A stretch of 64,000 nucleotides of DNA from DASYPP01 sp036006525 (GCA_036006525.1 DASYPP010000046.1:1-64000), one strand, 5' to 3'; counted from the stretch's first letter, positions 29,220 through 37,863 are shown. Translations and numbers: made by a program. Notes: generated by a model from the letters alone, not told the origin.

Positions 29220-30245
29220 GTGATCCGGGCCCGGGGAACTCATCGGCCGGCCCGATCCCTGACGGCCGCTCTGACCGGTGGGATTCTCCTCGCCGCCCTG
29301 GCCGCCGCCCCCGTCCGGGCCCAACAGCCTCCGATCGGTATCATCGACTTATACGGGCTGGTCCGGACCCGGCCGGAAGTCGTGCGTGGGGCCCTTGGTC
29401 TCCAGGTCGGGGACTCTGTCCCCGCCTCCCCTGATACTCCGATCCGGAACCTCGAGGCGCTGCCCGGAGTTGCCTCCGCCAGCCTGAATCCGGTCTGCTG
29501 TGAAGCGGGGAAGACCATCCTTTATGTCGGGATCGTAGAGGCAGGCTCCCCGTCAATCATCTGGAACCCGGTACCAACCGGCGCCGCCCGGCTTCCCGAT
29601 ACGGTCCGCGCTCTGGGCCGCGGGTTCGAAGACGCGTTATGGGAGGCACTCCGCCAGGGGGACGGGACCGAGGACCGGTCCGCCGGGCACGCCCTCATGC
29701 ATTTCCCCCAGGCTCGACGGATTCAGGAAGAATTCCCCGCTATTGCGGCTGGCAACCTGGACCTGCTGCGAACGGTGCTTCACACCTCGGCCGAAGCGGG
29801 GGATCGCGCCCTGGCGGCACAGATCATCGCCTACACCCGGGACAAACAGGCCGTGGTGCCGGACCTGGTCACGGCCAGCCGGGATCCCTCGGAGTCGGTG
29901 CGCAACAACGCCGTCCGGGCGCTGGTCGTGATGGCTTCGGCCGAGTCGGTCACCGTGAAGGTGCCGCCCGGGCCGCTCGTCGCGCTGCTCCAGTCCCCGG
30001 TCTGGACCGATCGAAACAAGTCTTCGCTGGCGCTCATGGAGCTGACCGCCTCGCGCGATCCCGAGCTGTTGGCCGCCCTCCGGCCCGCTCGTACCGCCCT
30101 GGTCGAAATGGCCCGCTGGAAGAGCCTGGGACATGCCGGGGCTGCCCTCACCATCCTGGGACGCATGGCCGGGCTCACCGAGCAGGAGATCGGCACTGTG
30201 TGGAACGGTGGGGACCGGGAGAAAATCATCCGGGCATCCCAGTGA
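29220..30245 (+). CDS. Secreted POTRA-like plus HEAT-like repeat protein
   Basis: 341 aa from the GTG at 29220, which places a normal signal peptide (LTAALTGGILLAALAAAPVRAQ) at the N-terminus. A TTG at 29139 with GGGAGG 8 bp upstream is an alternative that would add 27 residues. After the signal, IGIIDLYGLVRTRPEVVRGALGLQVGDSV...LPGVASASLNPV has the beta-alpha-alpha-beta-beta look of a POTRA domain. The C-terminal 200 residues form HEAT-like helical repeats (ESVRNNAVRALVVMA, NKSSLALMELTA). There is no barrel, so this is not a BamA. Function unknown. Confidence 0.7.
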   Translation: MIRARGTHRPARSLTAALTGGILLAALAAAPVRAQQPPIGIIDLYGLVRTRPEVVRGALGLQVGDSVPASPDTPIRNLEALPGVASASLNPVCCEAGKTILYVGIVEAGSPSIIWNPVPTGAARLPDTVRALGRGFEDALWEALRQGDGTEDRSAGHALMHFPQARRIQEEFPAIAAGNLDLLRTVLHTSAEAGDRALAAQIIAYTRDKQAVVPDLVTASRDPSESVRNNAVRALVVMASAESVTVKVPPGPLVALLQSPVWTDRNKSSLALMELTASRDPELLAALRPARTALVEMARWKSLGHAGAALTILGRMAGLTEQEIGTVWNGGDREKIIRASQ

Positions 30246-30979
30246 CCTTCCACGACCACTTCTCCACCCGGGCCGAGACCTACGCCCGCGCCCGGCCGAC
30301 CTACCCTGATCGGCTGTTCGAAGAATTGGCGAAAAGGACTTCACAGCACGACCTGGCCTGGGACTCCGGAACCGGAAACGGCCAGGCTGCCATTGGACTG
30401 GCAACCCACTTCACCCAGGTCGTCGCTACCGACCCAAGCGAAGCCCAGCTGCGGGAAGTCACACCCCATCCCCGGATCATCTTCCGCCGGGGACGGGAGG
30501 CCGAGAGCGGGCTCGACGACCACGTCGCCGACCTGGTTACGGCCGCCCAGGCGGCCCACTGGTTCGACCTTCCAGCGTTCTATCAGGAAGCCCGCCGGGT
30601 CCTCAAGCCGAATGGCCTCATCGCGATGTGGAGCTACGGGGTCTGTCGACTGGGGCCGGAGCTCGATTCCATCCTGCATCCTTTCTACTACGATACGGTA
30701 GGACCCTATTGGCCGCCGGAACGGGCGCACGTGGACTCGGGCTACCGGGACCTTCCCTTCCCGTTCGAATCCGCTGCCTTTCCGGAGTTCAGCATCGAAC
30801 GGGACTGGACGCTGGAGGAGTTCCTGGAATACGTTCACACCTGGTCTGCCGTGAACCGGTACATCGCGGCCAAGGGCGGCGACCCGGTCGAGCAACTGGG
30901 CGCCGTCTTGAGACCCCGGTGGCGGAACCCGCAGCCGGTCGTCTGGCCGATTTCTGTCCGTTCAGCCCGGGTACCCTGA
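30242..30979 (+). CDS. Class I SAM-dependent methyltransferase
   Basis: 245 aa from GTG at 30242, overlapping the previous stop by 3 bp. SAM-binding motif I is LAWDSGTGNGQAAIGLA (about residues 38-54), motif II VVATDPSEAQL, post-motif QAAHWFDLPAFYQEARRVLKPNGLIAMW. This matches the methyltransferase-11 superfamily and the yeast Tmt1/Crg1-like group, whose members methylate small carboxylic acids or drugs. The substrate is not evident here. The stop is followed directly by the ATG of the LigD-PE gene. Confidence 0.85.
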   Translation: MTFHDHFSTRAETYARARPTYPDRLFEELAKRTSQHDLAWDSGTGNGQAAIGLATHFTQVVATDPSEAQLREVTPHPRIIFRRGREAESGLDDHVADLVTAAQAAHWFDLPAFYQEARRVLKPNGLIAMWSYGVCRLGPELDSILHPFYYDTVGPYWPPERAHVDSGYRDLPFPFESAAFPEFSIERDWTLEEFLEYVHTWSAVNRYIAAKGGDPVEQLGAVLRPRWRNPQPVVWPISVRSARVP

Positions 30980-31633
30980 ATGCCTGCAAAGAAACCAACC
31001 AGCGCCAAGGCCGGACCCAGTCCGAGCCTGGCCGAGTACGAGCGGAAGCGGGATTTTACCAAGACCGCCGAGCCGCGCGGCAAGAAAACCAAGTCCACCA
31101 AGCAGCTGGTCTTCGTGGTCCAGAAACACGCGGCGACCCGGCTGCACTTCGACCTTCGCCTCGAGCTGGATGGGGTAATGAAGAGCTGGGCGGTTCCCAA
31201 GGGCCCCAGCCTCGATCCCGCCGAGAAACGTCTGGCCATGGAGGTCGAGGATCATCCCATCGAATACAACGCCTTCGAAGGCATTATTCCCAAGGGACAG
31301 TATGGTGGCGGGACCGTGATGATCTGGGACCGGGGGATTTACACCTACGGCAATGACGACATGGATCCGGTGGAAGGGCTGCGGCGGGGATACCATGGCG
31401 GCGATCTCAAGTTCGTCATGCTGGGAGAGCGGTTGAAAGGAAGCTTCGTGCTGGTACGCATGAAGGGCAAGAAGGTAAGCGGCCGGGAATGGCTGCTCAT
31501 AAAACACCAGGACGACTTCGCCAAGCCAGGCTCCGACGTGGTCAAGGAATACGATACCTCGGTGGTGAGCAACAGAACCATGGACAAGATCGCCAAGGAG
31601 GCCACCGCGGTCTGGAACTCCAATGCCAAATGA
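30980..31633 (+). CDS. Stand-alone LigD-type 3'-phosphoesterase
   Basis: 217 aa. Equivalent to the N-terminal 3'-phosphoesterase module of DNA ligase D, which trims 3'-phosphate or ribonucleotide ends during bacterial NHEJ. Visible: FVVQKHAATRLHFDLRLELDG with His50, His56 and Asp58 as predicted Mn ligands, SWAVPKGPS, DHPIEYNAFEG and YGGGTVMIWD. A Lys-rich N-terminal tail precedes it. No ligase, polymerase or ku gene is nearby. Starts immediately after the methyltransferase stop and overlaps the SDR gene by 11 bp. Confidence 0.9.
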   Translation: MPAKKPTSAKAGPSPSLAEYERKRDFTKTAEPRGKKTKSTKQLVFVVQKHAATRLHFDLRLELDGVMKSWAVPKGPSLDPAEKRLAMEVEDHPIEYNAFEGIIPKGQYGGGTVMIWDRGIYTYGNDDMDPVEGLRRGYHGGDLKFVMLGERLKGSFVLVRMKGKKVSGREWLLIKHQDDFAKPGSDVVKEYDTSVVSNRTMDKIAKEATAVWNSNAK

Positions 31634-32399
31634 AGGCCAGGTCGTCGTCATCACCGGCGCCAGCAGCGGCATCGGCGCCGCGGTCGCTCGCCGGCTCGGG
31701 GCCCGGGGAGACCGACTCGTGCTGGCGGCGCGGAGGGAGCCGGAGCTCGCCCAGGTCGCCAGGGACTCCGCCACCGAGGCGCTGACCGTAATCACCGACG
31801 TTCGGCATCGCGACCAGGTGGATCGGCTGAAGTCCCAGGCACTCGCCCGTTTCGGCAGGGTGGATGTATGGATCAACAACGCGGGGCGAGGAATCGGCTA
31901 CAAGGTGCTGGATCTAACCGAAGCGGATTTCGACGAGATGATGGCCGTCAACGTCAAATCAGCCCTGTTCGGGATGCAGGCTATCGTGCCTCATTTCATG
32001 GAACGGGAGCGGGGTCACCTGATCAACATCTCCTCCTACTTGAGCCGGGTCCCCGCCGTCTCTTTTCGATCGGGCTACAATGCGGCCAAGCACGCGCTCA
32101 ATGCGCTGACCGCCAACCTGCGCATGGACCTGCGCAAGTTCACCGCCATCCATGTCTCGCTGGTCATGCCGGGATTGGTTGCCACCGAATTCCAGCAGAA
32201 CGCCCTGGGCGGAACCCCCGAGCCGCCGCTGCCTGGAGGCCCGATCCAGACTCAGACCTCGGATGAGGTCGCTGCCGCCATCGAGGGAGTGATCGACCAT
32301 CCCCAGGCCGAGCTCTACACCAATCCGGCCCAGCGGGAGATGGTGCTGCGGTATTTCGCTGACGTGGAGAAGTTTGAAGCAGGGATGGTTACCCCGTAA
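31623..32399 (+). CDS. Short-chain dehydrogenase/reductase
   Basis: 258 aa classical SDR. Cofactor loop TGASSGIG (residues 11-18), NNAG (about 88-91), catalytic Ser in INISSYLS and Tyr-x-x-x-Lys in SGYNAAKHAL. An Arg pair after the second strand (AARREPEL) suggests NADP preference. Substrate unknown. Last gene of the plus-strand run, ending 8 bp from the convergent cutC. Confidence 0.9.
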   Translation: MPNEGQVVVITGASSGIGAAVARRLGARGDRLVLAARREPELAQVARDSATEALTVITDVRHRDQVDRLKSQALARFGRVDVWINNAGRGIGYKVLDLTEADFDEMMAVNVKSALFGMQAIVPHFMERERGHLINISSYLSRVPAVSFRSGYNAAKHALNALTANLRMDLRKFTAIHVSLVMPGLVATEFQQNALGGTPEPPLPGGPIQTQTSDEVAAAIEGVIDHPQAELYTNPAQREMVLRYFADVEKFEAGMVTP

Positions 32400-32407
32400 T
32401 CCCACGG

Positions 32408-33154
32408 CTAGTGCAGTGCCGCCACTACCCTTCGAATTCTCCCGCTGTCCGTCACCTCGGTAACGAAATCCGATGGCAGTCCATCTCCCCGGAATGATAC
32501 GCCCCGGGCGCGGAACTTCATTCCACTGCTCCGCCGGACCGTGCCCCGAACGTGGACTTCACCAACGCCGGTGCGTTTGACGATCTGGGCCGCATTGCGC
32601 TCGTTGATGCCACTTCCGGCCAGGATTCCGATGCGCCCCCGGGCCCGATCTACCATCGCCCTGATCACTTTTGCGCCGGACAGCGCCTTGGCCGCGCCGC
32701 CCGAAGTCAGGACCCGGTCCACGCCGAGGTCGATCAGGCGATCGAGCGCCTCCAGCGGATCTCGCGCCACGTCGATTGCCCGATGGAAGGTGACATCCAG
32801 GGGAAAGCTCCGGCTCACCATCCGGCCGGTAAGCCTGTGGTCCACCTTTCCGGCGCTTGTCAGCATCCCAAACACCGCGCCATCGGCCCCCAGCTCCTGG
32901 GCCAGGGTGATATCCCGTTCCATGACCGCAAGCTCCGGCCCGGAATACAGGAAATCGCCACCCCGGGGCCGGATCATCACGTAGATGGGTATCCGCACCG
33001 CGGCGCGACATTCCAGGATCATCCCCGCACTGGGCGTGGTGCCGCCCTCCACCAGGTTGTCGCACAGCTCGAGCCGATCCGCCCCGCCCCGCTCGGCTGC
33101 CCGTGCCGATTCGACGGAATCCACGCACGCTTCGACCAGGATTGCTCTTGCCAC
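32408..33154 (-). CDS. cutC: CutC family protein
   Basis: 248 aa TIM-barrel protein. Family motifs: LVEACVDSVESARAAERGGADRLELCDNLVEGG at the N-terminus, PIYVMIRPRGGDFLYS, DVTFHRAIDVARDP and RVLTSGGAAKAL. The name comes from copper homeostasis, but the biochemical function is still debated. Monocistronic by context, convergent with the SDR gene and divergent from the DinB gene. Confidence 0.92.
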   Translation of the reverse strand: MARAILVEACVDSVESARAAERGGADRLELCDNLVEGGTTPSAGMILECRAAVRIPIYVMIRPRGGDFLYSGPELAVMERDITLAQELGADGAVFGMLTSAGKVDHRLTGRMVSRSFPLDVTFHRAIDVARDPLEALDRLIDLGVDRVLTSGGAAKALSGAKVIRAMVDRARGRIGILAGSGINERNAAQIVKRTGVGEVHVRGTVRRSSGMKFRARGVSFRGDGLPSDFVTEVTDSGRIRRVVAALH

Positions 33155-33195
33155 GGCGTCCTCGAATTGAAGTGACCAGTATTATGATTCGCCTA

Positions 33196-33222
33196 ACCAA
33201 TACCCAGTACCCAGTACCCGTC
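33196..33222. repeat. Fragment of the TACTGGG repeat
   Basis: AATACCCAGTACCCAGTACC: reverse-complement units of TACTGGG without an inverted partner. Located between divergent cutC and the DinB gene, same unit as the element after purQ. Confidence 0.6.
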
Positions 33223-33246
33223 ACCTTGCTTTCAATGGAGTCTCGC

Positions 33247-33783
33247 ATGCCTGCCCTGGACATCGGACGGCCCCAGAACAACGAATATGCCCCGTTCTAT
33301 GCCCGCTATATCAGCCAGGTACCTGAAGAGGACCCGGTCGCCGTGATGGAGGCTCAGGCGGCGGTAACTCGGGCAGCCCTGCGCCAAGTGAGCGAGTCCG
33401 ATTCCCTGTTTCGCTATGCCCCGGGCAAGTGGAGCATAAAGGAAGTGGTCGGCCACCTGGCGGATGCCGAGCGGGTCTTCGCGTACCGCGCGCTGCGATT
33501 TGCCCGGTGCGATGAGACGCCGCTCCAGGGATTCGAGGAGAACGACTACGTGCGCGCCGCGAACTTTGACCGGATTCCATTCACCGAGCTGATGCAGCAA
33601 CTGGCCGACCTCAGGCGCTCGACGGTGGCCCTCTTTCGCGGACTGGAAGAAGAGGCCTGGGGGCGCCGCGGAACGGCGAGCGGCAATCCGTTTACGGTGC
33701 GCGCCCTGGCCTTCGTGATCCCGGGCCACGAGCGGCACCATCTCCGGGTGCTGCAGGAGCGGTACGGGGTGAAGGCCGAGTGA
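33247..33783 (+). CDS. DinB-superfamily protein
   Basis: 178 aa from the ATG at 33247, which has GGAG 5-6 bp upstream; another ATG 12 bp earlier is possible. Four-helix DinB/YfiT fold: GKWSIKEVVGHLADAERVFAYRAL carries the first His of the metal triad, and PGHERHHLRVLQERYG the C-terminal pair. Members include thiol-dependent transferases (bacillithiol or mycothiol dependent) and many of unknown substrate. Possibly relevant to damage response because alkD follows, though it is on the opposite strand. Confidence 0.85.
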   Translation: MPALDIGRPQNNEYAPFYARYISQVPEEDPVAVMEAQAAVTRAALRQVSESDSLFRYAPGKWSIKEVVGHLADAERVFAYRALRFARCDETPLQGFEENDYVRAANFDRIPFTELMQQLADLRRSTVALFRGLEEEAWGRRGTASGNPFTVRALAFVIPGHERHHLRVLQERYGVKAE

Positions 33784-33799
33784 GGCCTCCGCCCCCTGT

Positions 33800-33820
33800 T
33801 TGGGGAATATCGCTCCCCAA
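33800..33820. terminator. Hairpin between convergent DinB and AlkD genes
   Basis: TTGGGGA and TCCCCAA are exact inverted 7 bp arms around ATATCGC. No long T tract follows on either strand, so termination efficiency is uncertain. The location 17 bp after the DinB-gene stop is right for a shared terminator. Confidence 0.4.
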
Positions 33821-33870
33821 TGCGTTGTACTGGTAACCAGGAAAACGCGAGCCGGTGCACAAGCGCGGCC

Positions 33871-34602
33871 TTATTTGCGGGCGATTGCCTGCCGCCCCCT
33901 GGGCTTCATATAACGCCGTCGCACCCGGGGCGGCAGTTTTTCAATGGCATACCGCAACATGGTCCGAGGCATCGACTCCGCGTACCGGCCCAGGAATTCT
34001 TCCAGTGCGGAGCGGTCGCGATCGCCAACCTCGCGAAGCATCCATCCGATTGCCTTGTGCATGAGGTCATGGCGATCGTCAAGCAGGCGTTCAGCGAGAT
34101 GCAGTGTCGGCGTGAATTCGCCCGCGCGGATGAAGCTTTGAGTCGCCAGCACCGCGATCCGGCGCTCCCACAGGTTGCGAGAGCGGGCCAGGCGATTGAG
34201 AACCCGCCGGTCTCGCTTGAGAAGATGGCGGCCCACGATGTGGGGCGCCGAGCTGTCCACTATGTCCCAGTTATTGATGTAAGGGGTATTGGAAAGATAG
34301 AGGCGATAGATCTCGACCTGAGTCGTGGGGGTGGCCCGGTCATAGGCCCGCACCAGGAGTAGGACTGCCAGCAGGCGCTCTTCATGAAATGGCGACTTGA
34401 TCAGCTGGCGGGCCGCGGGAATGGCTGGTCCCTGGTATTCCCGGACGAGTCGCCGGGTCACCGGAACCCGAATCCCCAGGAATCGATCCCCTTCCCCATA
34501 CTCGCCGGGTCCGGTCTTGAAGAAACGCTGGAGAAACCGGGCATCCGCAGGGTTGGCGAGCGCCCGGACTTGCTTCTGGAGGGCTCGTGGATCAGTCGTC
34601 AT
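33871..34602 (-). CDS. AlkD-like DNA alkylation repair protein
   Basis: 243 aa HEAT-like repeat DNA glycosylase family. Family landmarks: FLGIRVPVTRRLVREY, SPFHEERLLAVLLLV, INNWDIVDSSAPHIVG (the conserved WDxVD motif near the catalytic Asp), NLWERRIAVLAT, HKAIGWMLREVG and MPRTMLRYAIEKLP. AlkD excises N3- and N7-alkylpurines without base flipping. A basic C-terminal tail follows. It overlaps the small upstream gene by 11 bp. Confidence 0.92.
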   Translation of the reverse strand: MTTDPRALQKQVRALANPADARFLQRFFKTGPGEYGEGDRFLGIRVPVTRRLVREYQGPAIPAARQLIKSPFHEERLLAVLLLVRAYDRATPTTQVEIYRLYLSNTPYINNWDIVDSSAPHIVGRHLLKRDRRVLNRLARSRNLWERRIAVLATQSFIRAGEFTPTLHLAERLLDDRHDLMHKAIGWMLREVGDRDRSALEEFLGRYAESMPRTMLRYAIEKLPPRVRRRYMKPRGRQAIARK

Positions 34603-34891
34603 CTATCTCGACGCCGGCCCGGGTCAGAAACCGCTCGGCCAGCTGCTCCAGCCGGTCATTCTTCTCCTTCCGGGCCCGCTCGAGGATCGCCCTGACATAC
34701 GGCACCAGCGCCGGCTCCCCGAAGCGATAACCGGTCGCCTCCTCGGCGCTGGCCGAATCACCCTCGTTGGCGCCCTGCAGCAGCGCCCGGGTGGCCGCGG
34801 CGTCGTATTCCGGGTCGCCGCGCGGGGGCAGCGGGAACCGGTGCCTGGGGTCGGGGCCGCCGGAGTCTTCGTTGACGAATGCTCGTGAGAT
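34592..34891 (-). CDS. Small conserved-looking protein with apparent ATC start
   Basis: 99 aa if translation starts at ATC 34891. A perfect GGAGG (34898-34902) lies 6 bp upstream of this codon and there is no in-frame ATG, GTG or TTG nearby. The product would begin (M)SRAFVNEDSGGPDPRHRFPLPPRG, a natural-looking N-terminus, then a helical part (GYRFGEPALVPYVRAILERA, KNDRLEQLAERFLTRAG) and an acidic tail EIDDD. The nearest ATG (34981) would add 30 residues translated through the DUF4153 promoter and has no Shine-Dalgarno. No named family. Overlaps alkD by 11 bp. Confidence 0.6.
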   Translation of the reverse strand: MSRAFVNEDSGGPDPRHRFPLPPRGDPEYDAAATRALLQGANEGDSASAEEATGYRFGEPALVPYVRAILERARKEKNDRLEQLAERFLTRAGVEIDDD

Positions 34892-34942
34892 TGGTTTCCT
34901 CCGGCACCAGGGAACGGGTATAGGCTTTGTGCTATAAAGTAC

Positions 34943-34972
34943 TTGACACAATAGCCCATCCGGGGCTATCCT
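34943..34972 (+). promoter_or_regulatory. DUF4153 gene promoter with embedded palindrome
   Basis: TTGACA (34943-34948), 18 bp spacer, TATCCT (34967-34972), about 70 bp before the DUF4153 ATG. The spacer contains the exact palindrome ATAGCCC-N5-GGGCTAT (34951-34969), which runs into the -10 box and could be an operator. Confidence 0.55.
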
Positions 34973-35042
34973 CTCTCCCATGGTGCGGTTGCCATGCCCG
35001 CTGTAAGCTAGCAGCGTTTCGCCCACTCTAACTCTCGACTCC

Positions 35043-36824
35043 ATGCGCTTCCCGTCCATCGACGCTCTCGCTGTCCGTTCCCGGGACGTCCTCCTCCGCT
35101 TCCCCTGGGTGATGGCCGCCGGGGTCGTCGCGGCATTCGCGGCGATCAATGCCGTCCGGGGACCCAGCATGGACTACTGGGCGAGGCTCGCGATGGTTGC
35201 CGCGCTCGGACTGCCGCTGCTGACCGCGCTCACCCTCTTCGTCGAACAGCGGGGGTGGACCGGTATCGGCAGGACCGCGCTGCTGGCCGGGGGCGTTCTG
35301 CTCCTGGCCGGGTTTTACCAGGTCTGGCCGGGTCCCGAGGAAACCTACCAGGCGATCCGGTATTTCCAGTTGAGCGCCGCGCTTCATCTCCTGGTGGCCT
35401 TCCTCCCCTTCCTGGGCCGATTCCAGCGCGACGTGTTCTGGCAATACAACCGCCGGCTGTTCGAGGCGATCCTGAGAGCGGTGCTCTTTTCGGGAGTGCT
35501 CTTCCTGGGCCTGGTGATCGCACTGGCGGCGCTGGACAAGCTTTTTGGGGTCGACGTGCCGGGCGAAACCTACGCCCGGCTCTGGTTTGTGATGGCGTTG
35601 GTGGCGAACACCTGGATCTTCCTGGGCGGCGTCCCCGATGACCTGCCGGCCCTCGCGAATGACACCGACTACCCCAAGGGACTCAAGGTCCTTTCCCAGT
35701 ACATCCTGACTCCGCTGGTCACGATTTACCTCGTGCTCCTCACGGCGTACATACTGAAGATTCTCATTACCGGGGACTGGCCCAGCGGCTGGATCGGGTA
35801 CCTGGTGGCCAGCGTGGCCGTCGTCGGACTGCTCGCGTTCCTGCTGGTGGCTCCGCTGCGCGATCGCGAGGGCGAAGGGTGGATTCGAACCTTCAGCCGG
35901 TGGCTCTTCATCGGGCTGATGCCTGCCGCGGTGATGTTTCTGCTGGCTCTCTGGAAGCGAATCGATCCCTACGGCCTGACCGAGCTGCGCGTGCTCGGCT
36001 TCGTCATGGGCCTCTGGTTGCTGGGGATCGCGCTGTGGTACACCGTCCGGCGGAACGCCGGAATCCACCTCATTCCGATCTCGCTCGCCATCCTGCTGCT
36101 GGCCACGCTCTACGGTCCGACCAGCACAACCAGCCTGTCGGTAGCGAGCCAGTCGCGAAGGATCCGGTTCTTGCTGACCACAGGCGCGGACAGCACCCTG
36201 ATCTCGACTACCGCGCAGGTAGAGATCAGCTCGGCGCTCCGTTTCCTGCTCCAGCACAATGCCGGGGACGCGATTCAGGACGCGCTGGGCAGCAAGGTCA
36301 GCGGCCTGGCCGGCCTGCCGCCGCTCGACGACGTGAATCGTGATTCCGTCGCCGCCGCCATTCTCGATTCGCTCCACCTGGAGTACACGCCGACCTACCA
36401 CAACCAGCAGGCCGGGTACTTCTCCTATTCTTCCGGAGAGTTCCCTCCACTCGAGATCCGGAACTACGACTACACCTTCCCGATCACTCAACAGGACACC
36501 ACGCCGGTTGTTCTGGATGGCGATTCGCTCACGATCAGGCTGGACAGCACCGAGGCCATGCTGCGGGTCCTCCGCCATGGCGAGCCGGTCCTGGCTTTTG
36601 ACTTGAGCACGGTGGTAGACAGCCTGAAGCGGCCGGACAACCCGGGCAAGGCGACGGCCCGGCGGATGCGGGCGGCGGCGGAAGCGAATGGCATGCGGGG
36701 GATGCTGCAGATCTCCTACCTGAACGGACGGCGAACCAACACCGGCGTTCGAATCACCGACGTGAGCGGGCAGGTGTTCCTTGGCTACTCCACGCCCCCG
36801 GTCACTGCTCCAGGAAAACCTTGA
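35043..36824 (+). CDS. DUF4153 polytopic membrane protein
   Basis: 593 aa. About ten to eleven hydrophobic helices in residues 20-360 followed by a hydrophilic C-terminal domain of about 230 residues with beta-rich stretches. The membrane half matches the DUF4153 pattern (FWQYNRRLFEAILRAVLFSGVLFLGL, PKGLKVLSQYILTPLVTIYLVLLTAYI). Function is not established for the family. The C-terminus overlaps the convergent cysA by 23 bp. Confidence 0.8.
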   Translation: MRFPSIDALAVRSRDVLLRFPWVMAAGVVAAFAAINAVRGPSMDYWARLAMVAALGLPLLTALTLFVEQRGWTGIGRTALLAGGVLLLAGFYQVWPGPEETYQAIRYFQLSAALHLLVAFLPFLGRFQRDVFWQYNRRLFEAILRAVLFSGVLFLGLVIALAALDKLFGVDVPGETYARLWFVMALVANTWIFLGGVPDDLPALANDTDYPKGLKVLSQYILTPLVTIYLVLLTAYILKILITGDWPSGWIGYLVASVAVVGLLAFLLVAPLRDREGEGWIRTFSRWLFIGLMPAAVMFLLALWKRIDPYGLTELRVLGFVMGLWLLGIALWYTVRRNAGIHLIPISLAILLLATLYGPTSTTSLSVASQSRRIRFLLTTGADSTLISTTAQVEISSALRFLLQHNAGDAIQDALGSKVSGLAGLPPLDDVNRDSVAAAILDSLHLEYTPTYHNQQAGYFSYSSGEFPPLEIRNYDYTFPITQQDTTPVVLDGDSLTIRLDSTEAMLRVLRHGEPVLAFDLSTVVDSLKRPDNPGKATARRMRAAAEANGMRGMLQISYLNGRRTNTGVRITDVSGQVFLGYSTPPVTAPGKP

Positions 36825-37863
36825 TCCGCTTCGGCTTGACGTAGACCACCGCACCCTTGGCGAGTCCCAGCGCGTCGAACCGCTCCCTGGGCACCTCGGC
36901 CTCGATCATCTCGCCGCCTCCGACCGGCTCCAGGTCCACCCGGACCAGTGACCCGAAAGCGCGGATATGGCTCACCGTGGCCTGGATGACGCCCTCGCCG
37001 GTGGCGGAGTCGACGTCCAGTTGAATCTCGTGGGTCCGCACATACGCCACCGCTGAGCCCTCACCCTCGGTCGCCTCGGTCGGACTCATCAGCTGACCGC
37101 CGATGTGTATCCCGCCGGCATGCAAGCGCCCCTTGAACAGGTTCACGTTGCCCAGGAAGCTGTAGACGAACGGTGTCGCCGGGTGGTCATACACCTCGGT
37201 CGGAGTGCCGACCTGCTCCACCCGGCCCTCGTTCATCACCACGACCTGGTCCGCCACTTCCAGCGCCTCTTCCTGGTCATGGGTGACGAAGACGCTGGTG
37301 ACGTGGATCTCGTCGTGCAGCCGCCGGAGCCAGCGCCGCAATTCCTTTCGGACCTTCGCGTCGAGGGCACCGAACGGCTCGTCGAGCAACAACACCTTGG
37401 GTTCCACGGCCAGGGCCCGGGCCAGTGCCACCCGCTGGCGCTGGCCGCCGGAGAGCTGGTTGGGATAGCTCTGGGCCAGCCAGTCCAGCTGGACCAGCTT
37501 GAGCAGCGCCATGCACCTGTCCTGGATCTCCTTTTCCGGCGGACGGGCCGTCTTGGGCCGGACCCGGAGCCCGAAGGCCACGTTCTCGAAGACCGACATG
37601 TGGCGGAACAGGGCATAGTGCTGAAACACGAATCCAACCCGGCGCTCCCGGACGTGCTGGTTCGTGGTGTCCTCGCCGTGAAAGCTGATCGTCCCGGAGT
37701 CCGGGGCTTCGAGGCCCGCAATGATCCGGAGAAGCGTGGTCTTGCCGGAGCCGCTGGGGCCCAGCAGCGCCACCAGCTCGCCGGAAGGGATTTCGAGTGA
37801 GACATCCCGCACCGCGGCAAAGTCGCCGAAGGACTTGTTCAGGTTGTTGAGCGAGATACTCAT
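36802..37863 (-). CDS. cysA: Sulfate/thiosulfate ABC transporter ATPase
   Basis: 353 aa from MSISLNNLNKSFG; the 18-residue upstream extension overlaps cysW and is not conserved-looking. Walker A GPSGSGKTT (35-43), Q-loop FVFQHYALF, signature LSGGQRQRVALARAL, Walker B VLLLDEPFGALD, switch VFVTHDQEEA. A C-terminal TOBE-like domain follows. It powers CysT-CysW import of sulfate or thiosulfate. Last gene of the sulfur operon, overlapping cysW by 4 bp. Confidence 0.94.
   Translation of the reverse strand: MSISLNNLNKSFGDFAAVRDVSLEIPSGELVALLGPSGSGKTTLLRIIAGLEAPDSGTISFHGEDTTNQHVRERRVGFVFQHYALFRHMSVFENVAFGLRVRPKTARPPEKEIQDRCMALLKLVQLDWLAQSYPNQLSGGQRQRVALARALAVEPKVLLLDEPFGALDAKVRKELRRWLRRLHDEIHVTSVFVTHDQEEALEVADQVVVMNEGRVEQVGTPTEVYDHPATPFVYSFLGNVNLFKGRLHAGGIHIGGQLMSPTEATEGEGSAVAYVRTHEIQLDVDSATGEGVIQATVSHIRAFGSLVRVDLEPVGGGEMIEAEVPRERFDALGLAKGAVVYVKPKRIKVFLEQ

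Noticed and set aside
34592..35170. 192-codon version of the small gene upstream of alkD
   Set aside because: The N-terminal half is antisense to the DUF4153 start and runs through its promoter; only the last 99 codons look like protein.
35879..35893. GGATTCGAACC-like T-arm sequence
   Set aside because: Lies in the DUF4153 coding sequence and has no acceptor, D or anticodon arm around it.
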